64,000 nucleotides of DNA from Paenibacillus sp. 37. Lineage in GTDB: Bacteria > Bacillota > Bacilli > Paenibacillales > Paenibacillaceae. The stretch covers positions 6,324,001 to 6,388,000 of the forward strand of contig NZ_CP043761.1 in the NCBI RefSeq assembly GCF_008386395.1, given 5' to 3'. The notes under the pieces are model-generated. The model was not told the DNA's origin and made no database searches. It saw nothing but the letters and a program-made list of their open reading frames with translations. Numbering within the stretch: position 1 is the first letter of the stretch; each line of letters begins with the position of its first letter. The position numbers were made by a program, and so were the translations under genes. Positions 7,838-16,441 of this stretch are shown here, piece by piece.

Positions 7838-9376
7838 TTATCTGCCTACTGTCCCAGTAGAGTTAATTAATTTATCAAGTAATTCATCATAAGTGGTCAT
7901 AAATCGAGCGGATGCGTTATAAGCATGCTGAAACTTGATCATATTGGACATCTCTTCATCCAAAGATACTCCGCTAACCGATTGGCGACGTGTCTCCACC
8001 TGCTCCACCAAAAATTCCGAGTTGGATGTCTGACGTGCGGCTTCCTGAGACTGCACACCCAGCTGTCCAACAATGGCGCTAAACTGTGCGCCAATAGCTG
8101 CATTACGCATGCCGTCGGCAGACTTCATTGGTGTATCTTTCAGATTGGCGAGCAAGATGGCAAGTGTATTATTACCTTTGATTACAGTCTCTGTGCCGGA
8201 CGCATCCGTAGTACGCAAAGAAGTAGCAATTTTATTCGGATCAGCCAAAATTTCTGCGTTCAATGAGATATTGCCAGCTGTAATGGCTGTTCCCCCACCT
8301 GCTGCTGTGAAGAAAGGTAGACCTGGGGTGGTTGTACCATCCATCGTATACCCCAGCTGATGCAGACCATTGAGTCCCTTTACGGTTACCTTCGTGTCTG
8401 TTGCTAATGCCCCCCCTGCAAGTCCTAAGGCATTCGTAGCAGGGATAACCGATCCTGCTGGAAGTGTGATTTCAATATCACCATTTGCAAGCGTGTTAGC
8501 AAGTTCATCCATCTGCTTCTTATAATCACTTACCAACGTGTCTCTCGACTTAATCATGCCATGAACCTCACCATTAGTGAGTGTTCCCGCTGTATATGCT
8601 GTATTCAGAAAAGCAGGATCGACCGCCACTTGTACCGCCCCGCCAGTGACTAGTGCCTGTCCATTCATCTGGATAGCATATCCTTGCGGGGAATCCGTAA
8701 CGGTAACATTCATGATTTTGGACAGCTTGTCCGTCATTAAATCCCTTTGGTCACGTAAATCGTTGGCATTGTCGCCAAGAGACTCAATTTTCACGATTGC
8801 ACTATTGAGGTTTGCAATGTTACCCAGGTAACCCTGGATCTCATTACTTTTCACAGCGATGTTACTGTCCAAATCCTGACTAAGCGCATCCAATTGGCGG
8901 CTAATCTGATTCATTGCATCCGTAAGCGCGAGTGTAGTTTCCTTGACAATCCGGCGTGCCGTAACGTCCTCAGGGTTTTTACTCAGATCTGACCATGATT
9001 TGTAGAAGTTATCCATAACCGTCCGAAATCCCGTGTCAGAAGGTTCGTTGACAATAGCTTCAAGTTTCTCAAGTGTATCTCGTTGAATGGACCAACTCCC
9101 GAAGTTGGTGTTTTCATTACGATACTGGTCATCCAAGAATTTCTCACGCACACGGGTAATGGAGTCGAACTCTACCCCTGTACCAAGCTGTCCTGGTGTT
9201 GTGCTATGCAAAAATGCAAATGGCTCCATTGGAATGGATGCCTGCATGTTTACCTTTTGACGTGAATAGCCTTCCGTGTTGGCATTGGCTACGTTATGGC
9301 CTGTTGTGCTAAGAGCTGTCGTCTGTGTGAACAAACTGCGTTTAGCCGTTTCGATTGAATGAAATGTAGATGTCAC
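7838..9376 (-). CDS. flgK: Flagellar hook-associated protein FlgK (HAP1)
   Basis: First junction protein on the hook. The N-terminus (TFHSIETAKRSLFTQ, then TGHNVANANTEGYSRQ) and the C-terminal SGVSLDEEMSNMIKFQHAYN block are diagnostic. It has 512 residues with the usual variable centre. It starts at GTG 9374-9376 after GGGGGAAA. It is directly downstream of flgN, its export chaperone, and upstream of flgL. Confidence 0.98.
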   Translation of the reverse strand: MTSTFHSIETAKRSLFTQTTALSTTGHNVANANTEGYSRQKVNMQASIPMEPFAFLHSTTPGQLGTGVEFDSITRVREKFLDDQYRNENTNFGSWSIQRDTLEKLEAIVNEPSDTGFRTVMDNFYKSWSDLSKNPEDVTARRIVKETTLALTDAMNQISRQLDALSQDLDSNIAVKSNEIQGYLGNIANLNSAIVKIESLGDNANDLRDQRDLMTDKLSKIMNVTVTDSPQGYAIQMNGQALVTGGAVQVAVDPAFLNTAYTAGTLTNGEVHGMIKSRDTLVSDYKKQMDELANTLANGDIEITLPAGSVIPATNALGLAGGALATDTKVTVKGLNGLHQLGYTMDGTTTPGLPFFTAAGGGTAITAGNISLNAEILADPNKIATSLRTTDASGTETVIKGNNTLAILLANLKDTPMKSADGMRNAAIGAQFSAIVGQLGVQSQEAARQTSNSEFLVEQVETRRQSVSGVSLDEEMSNMIKFQHAYNASARFMTTYDELLDKLINSTGTVGR

Positions 9377-9395
9377 CTGGTTTCCCCCTAATTAA

Positions 9396-9899
9396 TCAGG
9401 CACGCGTGTCAAACAGACCGATTCGCCCTGGATTGCCGTTCTTATCAGCAGGATGCTGATATGTGGCATCCTGTTCTGGCCGAGAAGCAAAGATATCCAT
9501 TGAAAGATCAATAAACATCAACGATTGCTCGATCAGCTTTTGATTCAGTTGATTGATTTCTTTTAACTCCTGCAGTGTTCCCGCCAGCTTCTTCTGGACT
9601 TCGAGCAATCGCTGTTTGTCAGCCGGATCAAAAATCAGTTTGGAGATCTCTGTAATGTTCAGGTTCAGCATGGACTTGATCCCACGCTCCTGAAGCAATT
9701 CGTGAACTGCGCTCTGCCGCTCGATCTCCAATGGCTCCTGTTGTTTCATGAAACGGGATTCTTTGTTCAGAACGGCAATGAGTTCATCCACATCGTTTTT
9801 GACAATGACCTGTCTCTTGACCTCGCTGAGTGCCAGCATATCGCGGTGACTTTGTTCCATTTGCTGCAAAACTGCAATTAATCTGTCCAGTGCTGCCAT
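9396..9899 (-). CDS. flgN: Flagellar export chaperone FlgN
   Basis: Helical protein of 167 residues. FlgN binds FlgK and FlgL and escorts them to the export gate. Sequence features are the N-terminal LDRLIAVLQQMEQSHRDM helix, a polar coiled-coil-like middle with the short LNITEISKLIFD segment, and a flexible charged tail. Its place between flgM and flgK (stop 20 bases before flgK) matches yvyG of B. subtilis and is the main support. Confidence 0.9.
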   Translation of the reverse strand: MAALDRLIAVLQQMEQSHRDMLALSEVKRQVIVKNDVDELIAVLNKESRFMKQQEPLEIERQSAVHELLQERGIKSMLNLNITEISKLIFDPADKQRLLEVQKKLAGTLQELKEINQLNQKLIEQSLMFIDLSMDIFASRPEQDATYQHPADKNGNPGRIGLFDTRA

Positions 9900-9910
9900 T
9901 ACGTGATCAC

Positions 9911-10195
9911 CTATTCCTTATCAAAAGACTTAAAATACGGTAGCAATTTGTCAGCAAGCTTGCTACTATCTACCTGATACGTTCCCGAACTCACCTGTTC
10001 CTTCAGTTCCTGTATCCGTTGTATGCGTCCTGCATCCTGTGTACGACTTTGTTCTTCAAGCATCTTCATCGCCTCCGGAGAAATGGATACTTCGTCCTTA
10101 CGGCGGCTCTTCTTGGCATCAGCCTGCTGATTGGATTCAACGTTCCTTTGATATGAATTGATGGCGCCAATTCTACTCGGTTCATTGATTTTCAT
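9911..10195 (-). CDS. flgM: Anti-sigma-D factor FlgM
   Basis: FlgM holds the motility sigma factor inactive until the hook is complete. The family pattern is present in 94 residues: N-terminal MKINEPSRIGAINSYQ, the DEVSISPEAMKMLEEQ linker and the C-terminal sigma-binding helices (RIQELKEQVSSGTYQVDSSK ... LLPYF). A GGAAGGAAGTG element precedes the ATG. It begins the flgM-flgN-flgK-flgL group after the yvyF terminator. At least five sigma-D-like promoters in this window would be direct or indirect targets. Confidence 0.96.
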   Translation of the reverse strand: MKINEPSRIGAINSYQRNVESNQQADAKKSRRKDEVSISPEAMKMLEEQSRTQDAGRIQRIQELKEQVSSGTYQVDSSKLADKLLPYFKSFDKE

Positions 10196-10292
10196 TTAAC
10201 TTGCACTTCCTTCCAAATAGGGTTTTTAACGACGATATACGTTTTTCTTACTTTATCTTTATGTTATCAAAATGATTAGGAAAATAAAAAAA

Positions 10293-10320
10293 ACCGATAA
10301 TCTTTAATAAGTTTATCGGT
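10293..10320 (-). terminator. Terminator after yvyF
   Basis: Arms ACCGATAA / TTATCGGT with a 12-base loop, then at least seven T on the minus strand. It implies that flgM needs a further promoter in 10196-10292, an AT-rich stretch in which I could not define one. Confidence 0.8.
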
Positions 10321-10369
10321 ACGTTTCAAAACATTTGTTATAGCAAGATCTGTATTTAAGACCTCGTTC

Positions 10370-10777
10370 CTATGAATCGCGTAGTTTGTCGACAGCATTG
10401 TAGGTTCGTCCGCCTACATTGTTGTTATCCTTCTGACCTACATCGCGAGCTGCACTAGCCAAGTCTTTCGTCAAGCGATGACGACAAGAGTCACACATAT
10501 GACCTTCACGAATCAATGTTCCGCATACTTCACAAGGATACATCATATTCGGGGCATTTTCGATGGAAATCCGTCCCTCACGGATGAACTTGGTAATGGT
10601 TTTGATCGAAACTTCTGTTGCATCAGATAGTTCCTGTATATTGGTGCCTCTGTTTTCGCGCAAATAATCTACACAGATCTGATATTCCTGTTCCATTTCC
10701 TTAATACAATTCGAGCATACATCTCGAAAATTCAACGCATATAATTTACCACAGCGAGGACAATTGCCTAGATTCAT
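10370..10777 (-). CDS. yvyF: YvyF/TIGR03826-type flagellar-operon zinc-ribbon protein
   Basis: Protein of 135 residues with two cysteine clusters: CPRCG ... CSNCIKE at residues 5-26 and CEVCG ... CDSC near 82-98, flanking a helix-turn-helix-like segment (TNIQELSDATEVSIKTITK) typical of this family. B. subtilis YvyF, encoded directly upstream of flgM, regulates flagellar gene expression and FlgM. Position here is the same. Start at ATG 10775-10777, eight bases after GAGAGGGGCG. Confidence 0.9.
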   Translation of the reverse strand: MNLGNCPRCGKLYALNFRDVCSNCIKEMEQEYQICVDYLRENRGTNIQELSDATEVSIKTITKFIREGRISIENAPNMMYPCEVCGTLIREGHMCDSCRHRLTKDLASAARDVGQKDNNNVGGRTYNAVDKLRDS

Positions 10778-10878
10778 CGCTAAAACGCCCCTCTCAAACT
10801 TCCATTTCCGAATAGATAATAACTATAGATTACCTTATTTTCTCTGATGAAGCCATAGTCTATTTGCAAAACAAATGA

Positions 10879-10915
10879 GGGGAACAGGATGCACATATAT
10901 GCAACCCCGCTCCCC
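10879..10915 (-). terminator. Terminator after FN3 remnant
   Basis: GC-rich stem (10879-10888 with 10905-10915) capped by a second small palindrome, followed by TCATTTGTTTTG on the minus strand. It probably ended the transcript of the now-degraded FN3 gene or of comFC. Confidence 0.55.
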
Positions 10916-10926
10916 ATTATAAATCA

Positions 10927-11532
10927 CTAATTTAATGTCCTCATACTTAGAACAGAAGACCATGCACTTGTGTTCTGATCGTTGAACGCCCGAATACGAT
11001 ATTTATGCAAACTGGACGGTAACAGGTCAGAATGAATAAACGTTGTATCACTGACCGTCGCCACGATTTGCCCATCGGCTTCAATTTCGTAAGACGAAGC
11101 ACCCATAGCCGCGTCCCATGTCAGAATAACGTTTGTTCTGTCCGAAGTTCCCTTGAGCACAGGTGTAGTTAATTGAGTCATTCCCGCTATAATCTCACTC
11201 CAAGCTCCTGCACCAGAAGCATTTTTAGCACGAATCCGGAATGTATGCTCTGTATTCGGTGCAAGTCCACTCTTCGTATAAGCAACTCCACTCACGGCAA
11301 CCACCGTACCATCAATCTCCAGATCATACCCGGTAGCTCCAGTTACAGTAGTCCATCTCAGTGCAATAGCCGCTGTGGTTGCTGAGTTAATACTCAAACC
11401 TGAGACACTCGCAGGTAATGTAGTTTGCGACAATATCGCTGTCCATGCACTCACATTGGTGTCAGTCAGGGCACGAATACGATATTTATGAATGGTGCCA
11501 CCAAGTACTCCATTATGGACAAATTTTCCTAT
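10927..11532 (-). pseudogene. Remnant of a fibronectin type III repeat protein
   Basis: The frame encodes two complete FN3-like modules and the last strand of a third. The repeated signature is HKYRIRA followed by a Trp: TIHKYRIRALTDTNVSAW (from 11532 to 11447), EHTFRIRAKNASGAGAW, and LHKYRIRAFNDQNTSAW. The open frame continues upstream of the first possible start (GTG 11452-11454) to a stop at 11533-11535, with no ribosome-binding site and no signal peptide. It therefore looks like the 3' end of a larger secreted multi-FN3 gene whose 5' part was lost. It could be expressed only by readthrough from comFC. Confidence 0.7.
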
Positions 11533-11615
11533 CTATTAGAAAGTAAAGCGTAGGTTGTGTATGCAGGGAGACTTGAAGAATATGTAAACATTAGCTCAAT
11601 AGACTGATTTGCCTA

Positions 11616-12512
11616 TTAGGATCTTGCCAGTGTTAGTGTGTAGATCTCAACCCGAATTTCCACGGAGAAGCCAGCATTCAAGATGGCCTGTCCACAAGCG
11701 TTCAAGGTGCTACCTGTTGTGTATATGTCATCAATCAGCAATATCTTTATGGCTCTGGCATATGACATGCCCGTTTGTGTTGGCAGATAAGATTCTCTGT
11801 ATAGCTCTTCAATTAGATGCATGCCATCCGGGTTGATGGAAAAAGCGTTCTTCATCGTTTCGATACGCTCACCGCGAGATTTAAAGCTTTGTTTGGTAGT
11901 GTTGATCTGGCGCTGCAACAGATCAACGATGGGCAGGCGGCAGGCGGTGGCGAGCCCATCAGCCAGCCGCTCCGCCTGATTGAAGCCGCGCTCGGCCAGG
12001 CGCTCGCTGCTCACCGGGACATAGGTGACCGCGTCAGGCCGCCATTGCGGCTTCGGTTGTTGAGCAAATGTGGCGGGATGAGCCACGGGGGCTGGGGGTT
12101 CTTTTGCCAAAGCAGAAATTTGTTCCTCGCTCATCGCTTGAAAGGCTTGAATCAACAGCGCGGTTAAGAGCGGCGCGTATCGTTCATGACCTCTGAATTT
12201 GTACATGCCAATCCATTCTCTCATAAGAGGGTTGTACTGTACGGCGCTGCGGTTGAGGATAAAAGAACGGTTTTGCATATGTGGACGAGCACAGTCCGGG
12301 CATCCGACACCCCGACCACACCGCAGACAGCGGATGGAACGAATCCATGGAATCTGCTTCACACAACGTGGGCATATGCCCGGATAGAGCGAGGAAAGGA
12401 TCGACCGAGTGCCGCATGTCAGACAAGTCGCTCCAGGTGGGGCGAGCAGATGATGGAGGCGTTGGGTAAGGTGCTGCGCGTGATCGGTTATGTTGCTGAG
12501 CCAGTTAAACAT
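11616..12512 (-). CDS. comFC: Competence protein ComFC, phosphoribosyltransferase-like
   Basis: ComF-family protein required for DNA uptake. Of 298 residues, the first 80 carry zinc-ribbon cysteines (CLTCG, CPRC, CLRCG, CPDC) and the C-terminal half is a type-I phosphoribosyltransferase fold, with VPVSSERLAERGFNQAERLA and the PRPP-binding loop ILLIDDIYTTGSTLNAC. I start it at ATG 12510-12512, about 11 bases after GGAGG. It lies downstream of comFA as in B. subtilis, but there is no comFB between them. An Ala/Pro-rich insertion (about residues 135-160) extends the usual length of about 240. Confidence 0.95.
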   Translation of the reverse strand: MFNWLSNITDHAQHLTQRLHHLLAPPGATCLTCGTRSILSSLYPGICPRCVKQIPWIRSIRCLRCGRGVGCPDCARPHMQNRSFILNRSAVQYNPLMREWIGMYKFRGHERYAPLLTALLIQAFQAMSEEQISALAKEPPAPVAHPATFAQQPKPQWRPDAVTYVPVSSERLAERGFNQAERLADGLATACRLPIVDLLQRQINTTKQSFKSRGERIETMKNAFSINPDGMHLIEELYRESYLPTQTGMSYARAIKILLIDDIYTTGSTLNACGQAILNAGFSVEIRVEIYTLTLARS

Positions 12513-12630
12513 AATGGTGCAAACCTCCAATCTGGTCTGGGGAATCTAATGGTATGTAGGGAACTATACGCTGTGTGTACTTTGAAATATGGATATTAAT
12601 TCATATATTTAGACAGATAACAATTAACTA

Positions 12631-14520
12631 TTATGTCTGGGATGGTGGATGCAGGTAGCCTTTGCGACGAGCGATGGTGTTCATTTTCCGAATCTGGGCA
12701 ACGGCCTTCACCTGTGAACGTGTCCGACGAGATGATGCAAAAACCACTCTACCCGCCGGGTCATCCATGGAACGCCCTGCTCTACCCGCCATCTGGACCA
12801 GCGACGCTTCATCAAAGAGACCATTGTCTGCATCCAATATAAAAACATCACTGCGCGGAATGGTAACGCCACGCTCCAGAATTGTGGTGGTTACGAGCAG
12901 ACGAATTGTGCGTTCACGAAAGGCTATAACTTTGCTAGCGCGATCAGGGTCCTGAGATGAAGTTCCTTCGATATGAATTCCGGGAAAGGTACGGCGCATC
13001 AAGTTCACAAACGCCTCAATCTGGGCAATGCGTGTTACAAAGACAAATACCTGAGCGTCACGCTTCAATGAGATTTGGATGTTAGTCCTCAAGGCAGAAG
13101 GGAGATTTCGTTTCTTAATACATTCAGCAACGGTAACCATTTTGATCAATCTTGGCACGGGCAAAGGATGACGGTGGAAACGTACCGGCACTTTGGCATG
13201 AGTGAGTTTTCCCTGCGCTGCTTCCCTCTGTAGCCGAGCTGGTGGTGTAGCAGACAAATAGACGAAATTGCCATCCGGTTTACAGGAAGATGCAGCCGCG
13301 TGAGCGAGCATGGGATCGTTATGGTACGGGAAAGCATCCAGTTCATCGATGATCACGAGGTCAAACCCCTGATAAAAACGCATCAGTTGATGTGTGGTCG
13401 CGAGCGTCAGTTGAGCGTCTTTCCAACGTTCGTCACTGCCTCCGTAAAGGGTAGCGAGCGAGGTGTCCGGAAAGGCTTTGGCCAGACGCGGAGCCAGTTC
13501 CAGTACAACGTCTCTGCGCGGCGTAGCGACCAGCGCTCGTCCTCCGCGATCCAGTGTATGTTGGAGCAGTGGAAAAATCATCTCGGTCTTGCCGGCCCCG
13601 GTCACGGCCCACAGCAAGAACCGTCCCGGCCCATCCCCTGCGGGTGGCCGGGCCAAAAACGCAAGCGCCGCGGCTGCTGCCGCGCTCTGCGCTGCGCTAA
13701 GCCCCCACCGGGCGAGCCCGCCGCCGGTGGGGGCCAAGGCCGTGCCACGCGGTGCTTCGCCGCGTCGTGGCACGGCCCCTTGCGCTGCACTGCGTAGCAG
13801 CAGCGCACAGGCACGGCTGCGCCCCAGCGCGAGGCAAGCCTCGCAGTAGGCGCACGCCGCCAGGCCGCAGGCAGCGCAGGGCACGCGCTGCCTGGCTTCG
13901 CTGCCACAACGGTGGCAGCGGGGCGCGCTCCGCGCGCGTCCAAGCCACGCGTGCCGACGGCGCGTGGCAGGCCCTTCGAGGGCGGCTGTGATACTCAGCC
14001 TCCCGTGCAAGCGCGCGAGCTGCGCAGCCGCGCGCCACTCCCTTGGCGGCTGGGCGGTATCCGCCAGCAACGCCTCCGCCTCGGCCGCCAGCAGTTGGCG
14101 GCCGCTGATCCGCTCAGCCAGCAGGGCCGCGTCCTGCTCCAGGTGAGCCCACTGCCCGGCGGGATACGGCTCTGGTATCCCGCCTACCTGAATGCGACGC
14201 ACAGCGACACTCCCTGCTTTGCCTGCTACACCTTTTCTCGCCTCAACTTCCCCCGAGGTCAGTTCATATACATCCAGCTTCCGCGCAAGATAACTCTGCC
14301 ATTCGTGCTGGCCCCACTTGTCCATATCTCGCTCCCTCTCAAAATGTTCAACCAACCAGGATGCCTGACTTAACGGCAACGCCTGATCTAAAAGCAACCA
14401 GCGCAGCACATGTCGCCCGCTTCCTCCCTCTAGCCACCAAGTCACATCCACACGAATGTCGAGTGATAACACCAAGCTCCACCCTTCCCCTACACGGCAC
14501 ACATATAAGGCAACCTTCAT
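12631..14520 (-). CDS. comFA: ComFA-like DNA translocation ATPase/helicase
   Basis: Cytoplasmic DEAD-like helicase that drives uptake of transforming DNA. From ATG 14518-14520 (629 residues; GGGGGAGGAGAG upstream) the layout is: an N-terminal region of about 195 residues, a zinc-finger region with eight cysteines (202-238: CHRC, CAAC, CAYCEAC), Walker A TGAGKT (307-312), Walker B IIDELDAFPY (390-399), and a C-terminal helicase domain with LSATPP and QMAGRAGRS. Residues about 115-305 are encoded by an unusually GC-rich block with long Ala/Arg runs, unlike the flanks. A terminator-like hairpin lies 43 bases upstream of the start. Confidence 0.92.
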   Translation of the reverse strand: MKVALYVCRVGEGWSLVLSLDIRVDVTWWLEGGSGRHVLRWLLLDQALPLSQASWLVEHFERERDMDKWGQHEWQSYLARKLDVYELTSGEVEARKGVAGKAGSVAVRRIQVGGIPEPYPAGQWAHLEQDAALLAERISGRQLLAAEAEALLADTAQPPREWRAAAQLARLHGRLSITAALEGPATRRRHAWLGRARSAPRCHRCGSEARQRVPCAACGLAACAYCEACLALGRSRACALLLRSAAQGAVPRRGEAPRGTALAPTGGGLARWGLSAAQSAAAAAALAFLARPPAGDGPGRFLLWAVTGAGKTEMIFPLLQHTLDRGGRALVATPRRDVVLELAPRLAKAFPDTSLATLYGGSDERWKDAQLTLATTHQLMRFYQGFDLVIIDELDAFPYHNDPMLAHAAASSCKPDGNFVYLSATPPARLQREAAQGKLTHAKVPVRFHRHPLPVPRLIKMVTVAECIKKRNLPSALRTNIQISLKRDAQVFVFVTRIAQIEAFVNLMRRTFPGIHIEGTSSQDPDRASKVIAFRERTIRLLVTTTILERGVTIPRSDVFILDADNGLFDEASLVQMAGRAGRSMDDPAGRVVFASSRRTRSQVKAVAQIRKMNTIARRKGYLHPPSQT

Positions 14521-14562
14521 TTTCTCTCCTCCCCCATCGTACTTACTCCTGAACGCAAAAAA

Positions 14563-14600
14563 AGCACATGCCAAGCCGGCTGTTCGCCGGAGCATGTGCT
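14563..14600 (-). terminator. Terminator-like hairpin in comFA leader
   Basis: Nested stem: AGCACATGC (14563-14571) with GCATGTGCT (14592-14600), and inside it a CCGGC/GCCGG stem. Seven T follow on the minus strand. It ends 43 bases before the comFA start and about 300 bases after the preceding gene's own terminator, so it may act as an attenuator. Confidence 0.75.
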
Positions 14601-14899
14601 TCATGTCCATATTCCATCTTCTTATGATCAATCTACTTATCACTATACCAATTGAATCTCTACATCACAAGGTTAGTCACACAATATGAATCCATCATAC
14701 AATTCTGCTAATAACCAGAATCTTTCTTTAAAATTGCGAAACTTTTTCCAATCTGAATCGTCTATACTTTTAAATTAAGAGTTCTGACTTCGAAAAGTTT
14801 ATTTTAGTGCTCATGAACTCACCATACCCAGACAATAACCATAGATTGCATAAAAACCCATTTTTAATTTAAAAGCAGACTTGGCTACAATTACAAAAA
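14601..14899. other. Gene-free AT-rich region upstream of comFA
   Basis: No coding frame was supported. Two AAAA-N5-TTTT boxes (14793-14805 and 14852-14864) resemble ComK AT-boxes, but the separation of about 46 bases is not one of the usual spacings, and such boxes occur by chance in AT-rich DNA. Confidence 0.4.
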
Positions 14900-14925
14900 A
14901 AGACTACAGCTTCTGCTGTAATCTT
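14900..14925 (-). terminator. Terminator after the 125-residue membrane protein gene
   Basis: Arms of 11 bases (14900-14910, 14915-14925) with one wobble and a 4-base loop, followed by seven T on the minus strand. Confidence 0.82.
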
Positions 14926-14976
14926 TTCACTGTAAATCTGCGAAATGATAATCCCATTTCCCGTTCACATGATGAT

Positions 14977-15354
14977 TTATTGTTCTGACTCACGCAAATC
15001 AATCAGGCGAAACGTGTGATCGGTCTGTGCTACCCGTTCAATATCAGCAGGGACAGCAGGCAGATAAGATGTCTCCATGCCTTGCCTTTGCATAAGCTTT
15101 TCAATAATCGTAATCGTTTCCGCTTCTGTACGATCAGCAACAACGGTTAATCTGAAGCTCTTACCACGGTATAATAATTCCCGGCAAAGTTCTCTTACAA
15201 TGCCTTCGATCCGCCCTGCCTGATTGGAAGGGATGAGCAGAATCTGCTCGAAACCTTCAGATTCCGGACGGGAAAGATGGCGCTGGTGCATGGCATGAAC
15301 GGCCATTGCCGCCAGGAAGTATATGAGCAGAATCATAGTCAGATGAGCAACCAT
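14977..15354 (-). CDS. Hypothetical membrane-anchored protein
   Basis: Protein of 125 residues from ATG 15352-15354, which follows GAGGAGG by about ten bases; a longer frame upstream lacks a ribosome-binding site. A single N-terminal transmembrane helix (MILLIYFLAAMAVHAM) is followed by a soluble alpha/beta domain with alternating hydrophobic strands (EQILLIPSN, FRLTVVADR). I do not recognise the family. In B. subtilis the slot between degU and comFA is taken by the DegV-type gene yviA; this protein shows no resemblance to DegV. It has its own terminator. Confidence 0.7.
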   Translation of the reverse strand: MVAHLTMILLIYFLAAMAVHAMHQRHLSRPESEGFEQILLIPSNQAGRIEGIVRELCRELLYRGKSFRLTVVADRTEAETITIIEKLMQRQGMETSYLPAVPADIERVAQTDHTFRLIDLRESEQ

Positions 15355-15711
15355 GGCAACTGCACCTCCTCGGAAGGTCATGCTCACCCATGGCGAACAT
15401 CCCTGTATACAACAAGTATATGCTGCACTTCCTGAAGGGTTACACTTGCATTTCCTATCACTCATATTCCACGCTGATCGACACCGGACGAAGAAAGACA
15501 GGCCAGGTCATTCATTCACGCCTAAGCTTGAACATATGTTCCGCACAACCTTACACTTTGCTCATTTGCAGTGATAAAGTCCATTAACCCGCAGACCAAT
15601 CCAACATTCTGGAAAGGGCGCGAGTGAACACCAATCTATACTTCGTCTAGGTTGAATCAACCAATGGACTGACTTACCGTAAGAATACTGCTTTACGAAA
15701 AACATAAGGTA
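15355..15711. other. Intergenic region downstream of degU
   Basis: No gene is supported. Two short palindromes (15650-15662 GGTTGA/TCAACC and 15673-15683 CTTAC/GTAAG) lie near the degU end, but neither has a T run. The promoter of the following small gene should lie here; I could not define it. Confidence 0.4.
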
Positions 15712-16437
15712 TTAGAGCGTAACCCAACCATATTTGATCGAATTAATAACAGCTTGAGTACGGTCGTCCACTTCCATCTTCTGCAGAATACTGCTGACAT
15801 GGTTTTTTACTGTTTTTTCACTGATGAACAAGAATTCACCAATCATTTTGTTGCTCTTACCTTCTGCCATCAAACGAAGTACTTCAGCCTCACGACGTGT
15901 AAGCGGGTTATTGTCACCAGCAACAAATTTAACACCCGCTTCCTTCGAAGCCCCTTCACTCATTGCCCCTGTTTCATTAAGATACGTCATACGACGCAGC
16001 TGCATGATCAGTTTGCCTGTTACTTTCGGATGTATGAACGCATGTCCTTCATGCACGGAACGAATCGCATTGATCAGAGACTCTGCCTCCATATCCTTCA
16101 GCAAGTATCCGTTAGCCCCTTTACGAAGCGTCTCAAATACATAACTTTCATCATCATGAATGGACAAGATAATGACTTTGACATCAGGGAACAGCTCACG
16201 CAATTTCTCCGTTGCTTCAACCCCGTTTTCGATTGGCATGTTGATATCCATCAATACGATATCAGGTTTATCCTGATTGCAGAATTCGAGCACTTGAATA
16301 CCATCGCCGCATTCGCCGATGACCTCAATGTCGTCCTCCATATTTAAAATGCGTTTCAGTCCCTCACGGAACAGCTGATGATCATCAGCCAATAGAACTT
16401 TAATCGATGCTTTACCAGTATCACGGTTTTCCATCAT
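15712..16437 (-). CDS. degU: Response regulator DegU
   Basis: Two-component regulator controlling exoenzymes, competence and motility. It has a receiver domain (residues about 12-130) with acidic pair ADDH at 17-20, phospho-acceptor Asp64 (VLMDINMP) and Lys in YLLKDMEAE, and a LuxR/NarL-type HTH at the C-terminus (LTRREAEVLRLMAEGKSNK ... SEKTVKNHVSSILQKM). Length 241 is slightly over B. subtilis DegU (229). It begins four bases after the degS stop and is co-transcribed with it. Confidence 0.97.
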   Translation of the reverse strand: MMENRDTGKASIKVLLADDHQLFREGLKRILNMEDDIEVIGECGDGIQVLEFCNQDKPDIVLMDINMPIENGVEATEKLRELFPDVKVIILSIHDDESYVFETLRKGANGYLLKDMEAESLINAIRSVHEGHAFIHPKVTGKLIMQLRRMTYLNETGAMSEGASKEAGVKFVAGDNNPLTRREAEVLRLMAEGKSNKMIGEFLFISEKTVKNHVSSILQKMEVDDRTQAVINSIKYGWVTL

Positions 16438-16441
16438 CCTG

